Shown: positions 52,106 through 62,234 of the stretch, in pieces
How positions within the stretch are numbered: the stretch's first letter is position 1
Layout of the letters: each line of letters begins with the position of its first letter
From: Conchocele bisecta
Lineage: Eukaryota > Mollusca > Bivalvia > Lucinida > Thyasiridae
NCBI GenBank assembly: GCA_029237695.1
Contig: CM055265.1
Span: 220,461,679 to 220,525,678, forward strand
DNA length: 64,000 bases
Direction: 5' to 3'
Notes under the pieces: generated by a model
Told to the model about the DNA's origin: nothing
Database searches by the model: none
The model's input: the letters and a program-made list of their open reading frames with translations, nothing else
Program-made: the position numbers and the translations under genes

Positions 52106-52274
52106 CTAGTTGTGCGCCCTGCATAGTTTCGTCAACCACTCTATTCACAAAATATTCCAGTTCGTCTTTCGTCAGTTCTCGTCCATCCCGCTTTTTACTG
52201 ATCAGCTCCGGAATACTGTAGTTAGTATGTCCCATGATAACTTCTGAAACACTGTTCGTGTCTGACACATCCAT
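52106..52274 (-). CDS. TYMP: thymidine phosphorylase-like protein, first coding exon
   Basis: The enzyme cleaves thymidine (and deoxyuridine) with phosphate to thymine and deoxyribose-1-phosphate, in pyrimidine salvage. The ATG at 52272-52274 opens MDVSDTNSVSEVIMGHTNYS followed by IPELISKKRDGRELTKDELE and YFVNRVVDETMQGAQLG. This matches the N-terminal alpha-helical domain of pyrimidine-nucleoside phosphorylases (IPELIxxKRDGxxL...GAQxGA pattern). The sequence then meets a splice donor, CTAG|GTACTTAAC, which places the exon end at 52106 in phase 1. The next exon would lie at lower coordinates; I did not find the KHSTGG-type phosphate-binding exon in this window, so the intron is long or the gene is broken by insertions. 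Confidence 0.8.
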
Positions 52275-52450
52275 GTCTGTTCTCAGAACAGCTTTAACAT
52301 GTATTATTATACTGTAATACTATCACAGCGCGATTGATCGTAAATACGCACGTGGCAGCGGCACCGGCTGTATAAATAGATCGCGCCACTACGAATTCGC
52401 CGAGGTGAATGAATTAAAAAAAAACCAATCAGATAAGTGTGGTGTGCAAA
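52275..52450 (-). promoter_or_regulatory. upstream region of the thymidine phosphorylase exon
   Basis: This short region is locally richer in CpG than its surroundings and holds an E-box CACGTG (about 52349), a TATAAATA string (52371-52378, plus-strand orientation) and CCAAT (about 52424, plus-strand orientation). These are candidate promoter elements, not proven. An untranslated first exon elsewhere is possible. Confidence 0.3.
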
Positions 52451-54680
52451 AACCAGCACTGTTCACGTAAAACTAGCTATCAGCCTAGCATAAATCCACA
52501 ACTACATGTAGCCAGGAACTCGGAAATGTGAGTACTGGAACAAAGCAATTGGGCTGAATGCTGAATTGAAATTTGTCGTCTGCTGTAAATTTTTGTTTCC
52601 CATGTTTACTGATCAAAAACATGTTTTGACAACACTTTAGAATCATTTCCATTTTCGTGCACATTTATTTTTCAGTTGTTTGCCTTTTTTGTTATTATTG
52701 AATGTGGTATTTGAAAAAAAGAATGAGTCCATCTAATATACTTATTATTTGACCATGTTGGAATATTCAAGATGGCCGCTATGTATGGCTTACACTTTTA
52801 GGCGCTGTTGATCGACAAGGTAGTAAAGAAATGAAACATAATTGTCATATTTGTAGTATTTTAAAAGTGCGAGGCTTTGTTCCAAACTGTACCGAATTAT
52901 CTGTCGCCGCAAACGAAGGTAAATCAAAGATGGCCGCCAACATGGATATAATTCTGACACATCTATATTAAGTAGGATAGTCATCAACGACATAGCATAT
53001 GCCACACCGATGACAACATAATAATATTATTTTATGACCGCCATTTTAGTTACCAAGATGGCTACTATATTGCATAGTTTTATAATATGAGCTATCAGCA
53101 AACTATTTGTGCAACTCATGGATAACAATAGATCTGAGCTTGGATTTCAAGTGGAACATAATTCTGAATACATGTTGACAATGTCAAAGGAAACAGGAAC
53201 ATAGTTACAATTACATCTACGTATTCATGCATTTGAGTGAATGGACATAATGCCCGTGTCTAATACCTGTATTCGGATAGAAATAAAATATAGTGGCAGG
53301 TTGGGAGCATGTGAATGGTAATTTATTATATAATTAACAATGGTGGTTTGATAATTGCCGTGGAGCGCGATATCTCTGGCTTGGCCCTTATTCGTATGTT
53401 CAGCTTTCTTGTAGGCGAGAGTTGAATCCGGCTAACCCCGTTATAAGTGTATTACGATCAGTGGTAATCCTACTACGTTTATGGGGAGGAGGGCTAAGTT
53501 ACTATAGTGTGATGAAGACCTGACAGTAGATCCGGTTTGTCTAATGTCAGGGCTGGATGGAAATTGTATGCAAATATTCAGTTACCCGCCCCCATCCATG
53601 CAGATGAAATGAGCTGTCAATAGTCCGTTTAAAGCCATTAAACCGGAAATTTACCATGTTATCTTTAACACGACCATGAACACCAATGTTGCATTTTATT
53701 ATTGCAACAGGTCCGTATCAGGTGGTCGGTGCGGTCGGACGACCACACTATATTAACATAGCCTAAAGAAGGCGACCATTTTAAATAAACAAAATTACAA
53801 ATGACTGACTTCAAAATCAAATGTGTCCAACTTACTGATTTCAACGACTAACATAATGCAGTAGTAAACATTATATTCAATAACTTTCGAGTTTTTGGAA
53901 ATTTTGGCGGCCATTTTGAATAAAACACGTTCTTTAAGAAGAGCATAAATATTGATCTATATTTTAATCGTATCTCAGATGAAAATCAAACTAATATGTT
54001 CATATCTAGCTTAGTACCAAGATATGGTCCACCACAGTGTAGATAAATGCTGCCTGATCTTGATGAATATTTGGCGTCCATCTTGGATTCATATGGGTTT
54101 GATAGCCTCCATCTATGTTTAAAATTAATGCATGGTATCCAAAGGTTTTTCTGCATCCGTCCGATCAAGATTCAAGTGCCTATTTGTTTTCATGCATAAA
54201 ATCAGTACACATTTCAGGCTAAATATTGATGCTTGGCGGCCATCTTGAATATGTTGATACTATCAACGATAGAGACGTCCGAGCAAACCGATTTGCTTTG
54301 CATATGCCCCATAAAACAATAATCACCAATAAAACATACTTTATCGGATAGTTCTGTACATATTGTATTATCAAAATAGAGTGAGTTTTGCACTCATTTG
54401 ACCCATGTGCACTTAATGTCCCCAACAATGACCTTGTCCCACCTGATTTAACTGGCCGATTCGTGTTCAGGATGATATAATGCATTGATTTAAAGTAGTC
54501 GTTGCTTTTGCTCTCTCGGGTTGAACAGAATTAATTGTTATGGGTGCTTGGCCCCCTACTTGAAACACCTAAACGGTATTCAATAATGTTGTACACAGTT
54601 TATGAGTACACGTTGCGATTAGTTATCTCGCACGCAATGAAAACATCATCATGCATGTCAGCGAAACGATTGGTATCCAT
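52451..54680. other. intergenic with scattered GCCGCCAT words
   Basis: AAGATGGCCGCTATG (52770), AAGATGGCCGCCAAC (52929), GACCGCCATTTTAG (53036), GGCGGCCATTTTGAA (53905), GGCGTCCATCTTGGATTC (54072) and GGCGGCCATCTTGAA (54236) are spaced at 100-900 bp. No gene was recognised. Confidence 0.4.
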
Positions 54681-54683
54681 TCT

Positions 54684-55083
54684 ACGGAGCCCCGCAGGGA
54701 ACATGTATTTTTTTTATTAATTCGTTCCCACAAAATAACAATTCGTTCCCTCAATTTAACAATTCTTTCCCTCGATATAACAATTCGTTCCCACGAATTA
54801 ACAATTCGTTCCCACGAAATAACAATTTGTTCCCTCAAAGTAACAATTAACAATTTGTTCCCACGATATAACAATTCAGTTCTCACGAAATAACAAGTAT
54901 TATATCGTGTGAACGAATTGTTATTTCGTGAGAACGAATTGTTAAATTGAGGGAACGAATTGTTAATTGGTGGGAACGAATTGTTCAATTGAGGGAACGA
55001 ATTGTTATTTTGTGGGAACGAATTGTTATTTCGTGGGAATGAATTAATAAAATATAATTTTGCGTCCCCTGCGGGGCTCCGTA
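54684..55083. mobile_element. foldback element with GTTCCC/GGGAAC unit arrays, copy 2
   Basis: Its ends are ACGGAGCCCCGCAGGGAAC and GTCCCCTGCGGGGCTCCGT. The left half contains about eight units of AATTCGTTCCCACGAATAACA type and the right half the inverse. Copy 1 is at 28388-28732. Confidence 0.8.
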
Positions 55084-55493
55084 ACATTCACGTGTGAATG
55101 GATTAAATACGTAATGGATAAAACGATCTTTTAATTTATTGTTCATTTAAAGCCGGGCCAACGGGGTACCAACATCGGAACGGAATATTTACATCGAAAT
55201 AAAAAAATATTCCGCCATGAAATTAGAATAATATACCACATCAAAATCACTTGGCCCCTTCCTCGAACAGTAATAGGATTAGGAATAATCGCATTCTCAT
55301 ACAATGGGCATAACCATATTAAACCCTCACATACAAGAATGACAGAGACGTACCCGAAGGCCAAACAAGTAGCCGATTTCATCAAAATTGCAAAGTATAC
55401 TTATCTAGCAAAGTATACTTTGAGGGAGTAATTATTTATTTTTCCCGAAATGCATTATTTCATACTGAACTAACGACTGCATATATTTGATGA
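55084..55493. other. intergenic, nothing firm
   Basis: Part of this stretch (about 55155-55390) resembles 63100-63395 (GGGGTACCAACATCGGAAC..., TTGGCCCC.TCC, GGGCATAACC). No gene. Confidence 0.4.
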
Positions 55494-55675
55494 AGTAGTA
55501 GTAAGGGAGTCAAAATGATACCACCTACCGTGGTATCATTTATAACCCTCTATAATACCCCCACCACCCCCGAAAATCAAAAAATTGGTTAACGAGGAAA
55601 ATTGGGTCTCCCGACAATTTTTGGAGAAAATAATTTTGAGAAGAGGGAGTCCCAATTATATTGGTAATTGACTTT
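55494..55675 (+). repeat. left terminal repeat of Polinton copy 2
   Basis: Same as 6297-6495 but lacking about 17 bp (GCAAATTTATGAATTT region). Confidence 0.9.
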
Positions 55676-55764
55676 TGAAAGTATATATTGGTGTCATAAA
55701 TACATCATGTTTTTTTTCACGTCCAATTGAACAGAAAAAACGAGTACCAATATTATTAGAGAAA

Positions 55765-55911
55765 ATGGATAATACAATACAATTTGAATTGAAAATTTTT
55801 AATGACTGTGTTGAAGAAGTTTACGAAGAATACGGGGGTTATAATCCTGTATATAAATTCTATAAAATGAGAACACTAGGCGATATCGAATATATGAAAT
55901 TACCAGCGTAA
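55765..55911 (+). pseudogene. left-end small ORF, copy 2 (frameshifted)
   Basis: It starts MDNTIQFELKIFNDCVEEVY and keeps YEEYGGYNPVYKFYK, then leaves frame after IEYMK. The homologous rest of the gene continues in sequence to about 56020 without a frame. The CACGTCCAATTGAACAGA motif precedes it at about 55718-55735, as in copy 1. Function unknown. Confidence 0.5.
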
Positions 55912-56231
55912 TTTATTACGCTCCGATAAAAACGTTACATTTCCAATATTATACCGGCAATTATGTCAACTATACAAGAGGCAAATACGAATATTAAGAC
56001 AGATAATGCGTATCGGATATGAAACTAAGGCGTATTATACAAAAATTTTTAAAACCCAACGATTCGTTTACGAACGTACATTTCTACGATATCGCTATAA
56101 ATTTATATTGTAATCACAACACCAAGCAGACGACAATGTTTCACTTAAACGTGTTATAAACACGCAAATTATGTGTCCTACCTTACACGTATATTAGTGT
56201 CCATTTTATAGAGAGATTACACGATTACGTC

Positions 56232-56397
56232 TTCCGGGATGAAACATAAACACACTAAAATATATACTTACACACACGTGGGGTGTGTATTACAACCCCT
56301 CCGCTCGATATTCCGGAATGAAAAACATAAACACACTATAATATATACTACACACAACGTGGGTGGTGTATTACACAACCCGCTATCGATATTCCGG
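56232..56397. repeat. two tandem CACGTG-palindrome units, copy 2
   Basis: Same arrangement as 7051-7206, with extra bases in homopolymer and CA stretches. Confidence 0.75.
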
Positions 56398-56734
56398 AAG
56401 TATTTCTTACATTGTGATTGGTTGGCATGTTTTTTATGTTTTTTATTTTACTTTTAATAATTTAGAACGTTATAACCTATATTATTAAATAAAAAATGAA
56501 CTTGTTATATATAAAACAAATAAAAATAAACGAGTAAATATTTGGTATTGCACAACACACGGTTTTAACTTCATATATGTAAAATTAACAACAATACTTT
56601 GTCTTGGGGGACGCCCCTTGACGAAAAATGAGCGCTCAGTGCTTCCGTGCAGGCACTTCCAAGGTTGCCTAGACTTTCGACACTGGTTCCTAGATCAGCC
56701 GATAGATGGGGGTGTGCTGTACAGGCAGCTATTA

Positions 56735-56890
56735 CACCCGGCTAGCCACAACATGAGACGAGTAAGACAAAGACAAGATCAGACAAGATCAGAAAAAGGT
56801 GGCTAGCCGGGTGGGCCCAGAAGGGTTTTTGCTGGCGTGGGTTCGAGCCTCGGTGGAAGCTAAAAAAAAAAATTCTTTTTTTTCTTTTTA
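56735..56890 (+). ncRNA. candidate tRNA-like Pol III transcript, copy 2
   Basis: The 15-bp hairpin arms (56735-56749 and 56799-56813), the A-box-like TAGCCGGGTGG and the B box GGTTCGAGCC (56840-56849) are intact, and T-rich runs follow from about 56873. The convergent second unit of copy 1 is missing. Confidence 0.4.
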
Positions 56891-56987
56891 AATTGTTAAT
56901 AATTTTCCTAAAATTAATTAATAAATTGTTTACTGCGACAATATTATTAATTTTAATTAATTTTATAAAATTAAAATTAATTATTTT

Positions 56988-57603
56988 TTAAAAAATCACA
57001 ATGGTGCTGTAAACATTTCTTCCGACTTTATCTCCAAGTTTTTTCCCTAAATTTATCCCAATCAGTACACTCAATCTTGGGCATGGTGGCGCGTGCCTTG
57101 ATTGACTTATATCATTTTTTAATTTTTCATATCTCCGCATTTCTTCCACCCACGGATTCAAACTCTAAATTTGATATTTTCTTATCGGCCAACGCTTTGG
57201 ACACCATAACGTCGATGCTATTTTTCTTAGACCTGGCGAGAACGGATATTCTATCATGTTTTCTACATTTTTTCTCGAGTTTTCCACCCGACGCCCTAAT
57301 TACCATACACAACAACCCAGAAACGGCCGACACCGCACATAAAATCCCCGCTACGGGAACCGTTATAATGGTGGATATAGTTGCAGCTGTCCCCGCCCCA
57401 CACAAGACAGAAACACTCGCCAGAGCCGTGCTAGATACCGCGCGCCTATATTTTTTAGCGTTTCTTTTTCTATTTGTATATTCTCTAACTAAAATATCCT
57501 GCATAGCGACGATATTATTCAACCTAAAATCTGAACTTCTTTCGTTAATTGTACACAGTGTTGATGGAGTGGTATTGACAATTGGAAGCGTTGATTCGTT
57601 CAT
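56988..57603 (-). pseudogene. Polinton membrane protein, copy 2 (one frameshift near the C-terminus)
   Basis: The frame MNESTLPIVNTTPSTLCTIN is open for 158 codons through the Gly/Ala/Val-rich membrane segment (about residues 60-105) and the ARSKKNSIDVMVSKALADKK helix. It shifts after EFESV near 57160; a further 40 or so plausible codons follow to 56988. It is better preserved than copy 1 and is the reference for the gene. No function known. Confidence 0.6.
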
Positions 57604-57633
57604 ATTTAAATTTTACAAATTTATTTCAATATA

Positions 57634-59561
57634 TTAGTATTTATAAAATAAGTTCAATAACAACGAGACAATAGTGGAAGAACTCTCTGAGTCACCGATT
57701 TTCGTAACAAAGTTAATAACACTACTTTGGGAAAGTCTAATTCGATCATTACCGGCGAACGAAACAATCGTCGAACTATCTCCAGAGATTTTAGTGACTC
57801 CAACCCCCCGTTCTTCCCCATCTACTACAATATTTATCGCGACCGCGCCCACAGGTTTACCATTAGCATTAACCGAGCAGACCGCCATTTGGATAACTTC
57901 ACCCGCAGCTGTCATAGTGTATCCCCCATATTTATTACTCGCTTTGGCACCGAACGAATATTCATAGTGCCCCTCAATCAATGGGCCCCGCTTCTCAGCC
58001 CAAACTGTTATGACACGTTTTGGCGTTTTCATTGTTTTCACTATTCCGGCAAGCGCCTTGTTTGCGTTATATGCCTCAGTACGAATCTTATAAGAGGCCT
58101 CCTCAAGAGCTTTGGTCGCGGCTATACGATCATGTTTCAGTTTATCGGAAACTTCGGTTATCTTTCCGTCTAGTTCGGTAAGTGCGCTTCTCTGCTGAGA
58201 GAGGTCCTCTAAGCGCAACGCATCATAAGCCTCCGTAATGGTCGCCTGGTGGCCTTCTAGGGCTTTCTCAACACCCGACCGGGCCTCTTTTTTGAAATTC
58301 GGTTATTTTTTTTCCGTCTAGTTCAGCAACCGCCGCTTCTCTGATGAGAGAGTCCTCTGAGCGCAACACCTCATAAGCCTTCGCAAGGTCCGCCGGGCGG
58401 TCTGCTCGGACTTTATGAATACCCAACCGGGCCTCCTTTCGAAATTCGGTTATTTTTTCGTATATGTCAGTAAGTGCCGCTTCTCTGTTGAGAGAGTCCT
58501 CTAAGCGTAACGCCCCATAAGCCTCCGCAATGGCCTCCTTGTTGTCTTCTCGGACCCCCTCAACCCCCGACCTGGTCTCTTTCAGAAATTCGGCTATTTT
58601 TTCGTCTAGTTCGGTAAGTGTCGCTTCTTTGCTGAGAGAGCCCTCTAATCGCAACGCATCATAAGCCTCCGCAATGGCCTCCGCAAGGTTCGACTGGTGG
58701 TCTTCTCGGACTTTATCAATACCCGACCGGGTCTCTTTTCGAAAATTTGGTTATTATTTTTTTATCTAGTTCAGTAAGTGCCGCTTCTCTGATGAGAGAG
58801 TCCTCTGAGCGCAACACCTCATAAGCCTTCGTAAGGTCCGCCTGGTGGTCTTCTCGTACTTTCTCAATACCCGACGTGGCCTCTTTTTGAAATTTGGTTA
58901 TTTTTTTTACCTAGTTCGGTAAATGCCGCATCTCTATGAGAGAGTCCTCTAAGCGCAACGTAAGGGCCGCCTGGCGGTCGCCCGGACTTTATCAATATCC
59001 GACCTGCTCTGTTTTCGAAATTTGGTTATTTTTTTACCTAGTTCGTTTTAGTTCAGTTTCTCTGATGAGAGAGTCCTCTGAGCGCAACACCTTATAAGCC
59101 GCCTGATCTTTCTCAATATTCGTTCGGGTCTCCTTTCGAAAATCGATTATTTTACCGACCTAATAATTCAGTAAGTGTCGCTTCTCTGGTGAGAGAGTCC
59201 TCTAAGCGCAACGCATCATAAGCCTCCGTAAGGTCTGCCTGGTGGTCTTCTCGGACTTTATCAAGCCCCAACCGGGCCTCTTTTCGAAATTTGGTTATTT
59301 TTTCACCTAGTATTTCGTTTAGTTCCGTATGCGTTTCTTCACGACTTTGTGTATTCACAGCCAGGGCATATTCTCTAAGTTGTGACAGTAGACTCTTGTG
59401 AATCTCGTCCGTGGCCCTCGATATAGTTCTATTGATCAAGGCTTTTGTTTTTTGGGTAGTTAAAAAGTCGCCCTCTGTCGGGATGAATCCCCTTCTGCCG
59501 GTTCCAAATTCTTTGAATTTGTCACCCAATCGGAAGAACTGCCTGGTCCGTATATACTCAT
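57634..59561 (-). pseudogene. fibre-like coiled-coil protein, copy 2 (several frameshifts)
   Basis: Same start (MSIYGPGSSSDWVTNS, 59561) and same head domain as copy 1. The head is intact here: ITVWAEKRGPLIEGHYEYSF, VDGEERGVGVTKISGDSSTI and a C-terminal NFVTKIGDSESSSTIVSLLL, giving a clearer view of a 130-residue beta-rich C-terminal domain. A base is lost soon after the start (near 59492) and the shaft repeats are broken at 58300, 58740, 58900 and 59040. About eight shaft units are recognisable. An attachment-fibre role is inferred from architecture. Confidence 0.65.
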
Positions 59562-59628
59562 TTTCAATAATGTTGATAATATATATTACGAACATGCGTT
59601 TAGTTCTAAATAATTTTCTTAAAATTAA

Positions 59629-60315
59629 TTAATTTGAAATTTCTAGGACGACCGAAATCGGGTAATCGTTCTTCAACTCTCTCCCTTTATCATCGAGAAT
59701 AGAAATCTTCAACTCGTGGATGTGTCCCGATTCCAAAACTTTCATCTCGGGGTGTGGGAAGTCTAAGGTCAGGGTCTCACCATAGAAACAGTCGCTGGCG
59801 GGCACGGTTTTCAGTAATGTGCTGGGGGATCCGTCTACCGTGTTGTACGATATGTTCACCCGATCCAGTTGCACCCTGAGAGGTTTCGTGAAGGTGAAGT
59901 CCACTGGATTATCACCGACGTACTCACCCGGGGTAAACACTCCTTTGTTTGAGGAGTATGTCTCTCTAAAACCGAGTTGAATACCCAACCCCTGGGAGAC
60001 CACTACCTTATTATCACTGCTGATGGTCATTGTTGCGAGCCCGGTAGCATTCGATACTGTGAGGTTGATTATACCGTCAAGCTCTGAGTTGACAAAATCT
60101 TTGAGCTGTCTTATTCCCCACAGTCCGTGAGGCAGCTTTACACCTAATTGTTGTCCATCCTTCACATAGTAAAACCCTTCGCTCTTCCCCACATTCTGCC
60201 ATCCAACCGTGAAGGTGATTGATCTAAGGCCTACCCGGCGTTGTCCGCAGCAGTTGTCTATTAATTTTTGAAGTTCACAACTCCCTTTTTGAACATTAGT
60301 GATAGTAGCAAACAT
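59629..60315 (-). CDS. penton/minor-capsid-like protein, copy 2
   Basis: An intact frame of 228 residues starting MFATITNVQKGSCELQKL at 60315. Its N- and C-terminal parts match copy 1 almost exactly at DNA level (CCGQRRVGLRSITFTVGW; ASDCFYGETLTLDFPHPEMK). The central part (about residues 42-150) has diverged to roughly half identity and is about 20 residues shorter. The same short divergent spacer (14 bp) separates it from the next gene. Intactness in both copies suggests selection until recently. Confidence 0.55.
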   Translation of the reverse strand: MFATITNVQKGSCELQKLIDNCCGQRRVGLRSITFTVGWQNVGKSEGFYYVKDGQQLGVKLPHGLWGIRQLKDFVNSELDGIINLTVSNATGLATMTISSDNKVVVSQGLGIQLGFRETYSSNKGVFTPGEYVGDNPVDFTFTKPLRVQLDRVNISYNTVDGSPSTLLKTVPASDCFYGETLTLDFPHPEMKVLESGHIHELKISILDDKGRELKNDYPISVVLEISN

Positions 60316-60329
60316 AATGATATCTTTCA

Positions 60330-61220
60330 ATGGATACAAAAGCATTTAGCTTTAACTCTAATGCAAAGTATAAAGTTGGTGGTGTATACGCTCAAAAGAA
60401 CACCATTGGTTGGCTTGTGCACCCTAAAATAAGAGTCAGTTTGGGCATGGGTTTGGACACAAATTTAACTAACATATTTGAGAAATATAGGGTGACCAAG
60501 ATTAGTACGGTGGATGGGGTAAACAGATGGCGGGCAACTCCGATGCAGTTCTGGCAGAACCAACTAAATTTTGCCGTGTGGTGTGCCACAACTGGGTGTG
60601 GTGTATCTTTCGGAGACCACATAAAATCAAGTAACAGCATGATGAGCAGTAGCTTATACAACTTTCATGTTTATTATACTATTAGAAGGATTTTGAAAGA
60701 ATTACGTGTTCCACTACCTCAAGACGACGGGTGGAATCCCATTTCCAACACATACAACCGTAAGGAGTTCGAACGGATATGTGACGAATTTGGTGTGGAC
60801 CCAAACCGTGATTGGAAACAAAAAGTTTACACCAAGAACGATTCAATGGGAGACCCCTTTTTTGAAGAAGATGGAAATGATGTAAAAGTTGTTGATGGCA
60901 CATTCGATAGCAGTACTATGAGGTACACGTCAAGTTTCCTAATACTAAAAGACCAAGTTTTTTTCTTGATATGTTCTCAGTTAAAACCTACTACCAAACA
61001 TATCCGGCTTCACTACACCAACCATCTAAAGTTGGAATAGCATGGAGTACATTTATATTAGATAAAAGCACTGGATTTACTCAGGCCGGGGTTACTCGCC
61101 TCAACGACTCCATTCGTACATAGTGTGGGCTATACTAGGTGCACAAAAACAAACTCGCAGTTCTATAATAGGATTCGGAACGGAACGGCGTTTGACGCGC
61201 AAAAACAGTTCTTGGTACTT
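60330..61220 (+). pseudogene. conserved virion-type protein, copy 2 (5' part, frameshifted, cut by gap)
   Basis: This is open from MDTKAFSFNSNAKYKVGGVY to about residue 205, showing NTIGWLVHPKIRVSLGMG, FWQNQLNFAVWCATTGCGV, VYYTIRRILKELRVPLPQDD and RKEFERICDEFGVDPN. The frame then shifts near 60935 and again near 61120. The continuing sequence (STFILDKSTGFTQAG, then FDAQKQFLVL) ends at the N run. It supplies the N-terminal half that is unreadable in copy 1. Compared with copy 1, many changes are synonymous, meaning both lineages evolved under protein-level constraint. Confidence 0.65.
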
Positions 61221-61720
61221 NNNNNNNNNNNNNNNNNNNNNNNNNNNNNNNNNNNNNNNNNNNNNNNNNNNNNNNNNNNNNNNNNNNNNNNNNNNNNNNN
61301 NNNNNNNNNNNNNNNNNNNNNNNNNNNNNNNNNNNNNNNNNNNNNNNNNNNNNNNNNNNNNNNNNNNNNNNNNNNNNNNNNNNNNNNNNNNNNNNNNNNN
61401 NNNNNNNNNNNNNNNNNNNNNNNNNNNNNNNNNNNNNNNNNNNNNNNNNNNNNNNNNNNNNNNNNNNNNNNNNNNNNNNNNNNNNNNNNNNNNNNNNNNN
61501 NNNNNNNNNNNNNNNNNNNNNNNNNNNNNNNNNNNNNNNNNNNNNNNNNNNNNNNNNNNNNNNNNNNNNNNNNNNNNNNNNNNNNNNNNNNNNNNNNNNN
61601 NNNNNNNNNNNNNNNNNNNNNNNNNNNNNNNNNNNNNNNNNNNNNNNNNNNNNNNNNNNNNNNNNNNNNNNNNNNNNNNNNNNNNNNNNNNNNNNNNNNN
61701 NNNNNNNNNNNNNNNNNNNN
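61221..61720. other. assembly gap of 500 N
   Basis: Exactly 500 N, the usual placeholder for a gap of unknown size. The rest of Polinton copy 2 may be missing here. Confidence 0.99.
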
Positions 61721-61779
61721 ACCGGATATCTCACACGTTTTCTGCTCTTTGAGGTGTGAAGTCATGTGATAAACAGAAT

Positions 61780-61920
61780 CTCAAACTCGCTTACATTTGA
61801 TATGAGATTTATGAAACTCGTCAGCAATTTTATGCACCTCGCCAGATGTTCGGTGCATATAAATTGTACATGACTCGCTTCATAAATTTCATAGTAAATG
61901 CAAACTCGTTTGAGATCCTC
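61780..61920. repeat. foldback hairpin TCTCAAACTCG...CGTTTGAGATC
   Basis: TCTCAAACTCGCTTACATTT, GAGATTTATGAAACTCG and GGTGCATATAAATTGTACAT pair with inverse copies across a short centre. Arms are about 60 bp with mismatches. It directly precedes the F1 element copy 3. Confidence 0.65.
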
Positions 61921-61928
61921 TATGTACA

Positions 61929-62234
61929 TAGAGAATAGTAGGTTAGTGCCGTGAATGGGAAAAAAATATCTGGCAAGGCTTAGGAAACGGGATGGGCGAG
62001 GCTCTACCGAGCACATCCCGTTTCCGTGCCGCGCCAGATAGTTTTCCCATTCACGGCACTAACCTACTATTCTATTTATCCCGTCAACACCTACAAATGG
62101 CTCTAAAATGCAAAACAAATAGCCCCAGCCACTGCACATATTCATACGCAGTGATTAGGTCGTATTGACACGACATCAAAAATGTTTCACGGCACCGTGT
62201 TTCACGGCACATACGTACTGTGTTGACAGGATAA
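61929..62234 (+). mobile_element. foldback/MITE family F1, copy 3
   Basis: Very similar to copy 1 (1752-2054): AGAATAGTAGGTTAGTGCCG arms, GC-rich centre GGCTCTACCGAGC, then TATCCCGTCAACACC and closing GTGTTGACAGGATA with doubled TTTCACGGCAC before it. Confidence 0.8.

Larger units (their letters stand above)
55494..61220 (+). mobile_element. Polinton copy 2, truncated by assembly gap
   Basis: It starts with AGTAGTAGTAAGGGAGTC in the same orientation as copy 1 and is collinear with 6297-12600, with the loss of about 400 bp corresponding to 7750-8165. Most of its left 4 kb is nearly identical to copy 1 apart from small indels, while the capsid-side region from about 59820 is mosaic. It runs into 500 N at 61221; sequence after the gap is not Polinton. 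No right terminal repeat is seen. Confidence 0.92.

Noticed and set aside
57077..57637. Plus-strand frame of 186 codons
   Set aside because: Antisense shadow of the better supported minus-strand Polinton membrane protein.
61123..61769. Long frames across the N run
   Set aside because: Artefact of translating unknown bases.
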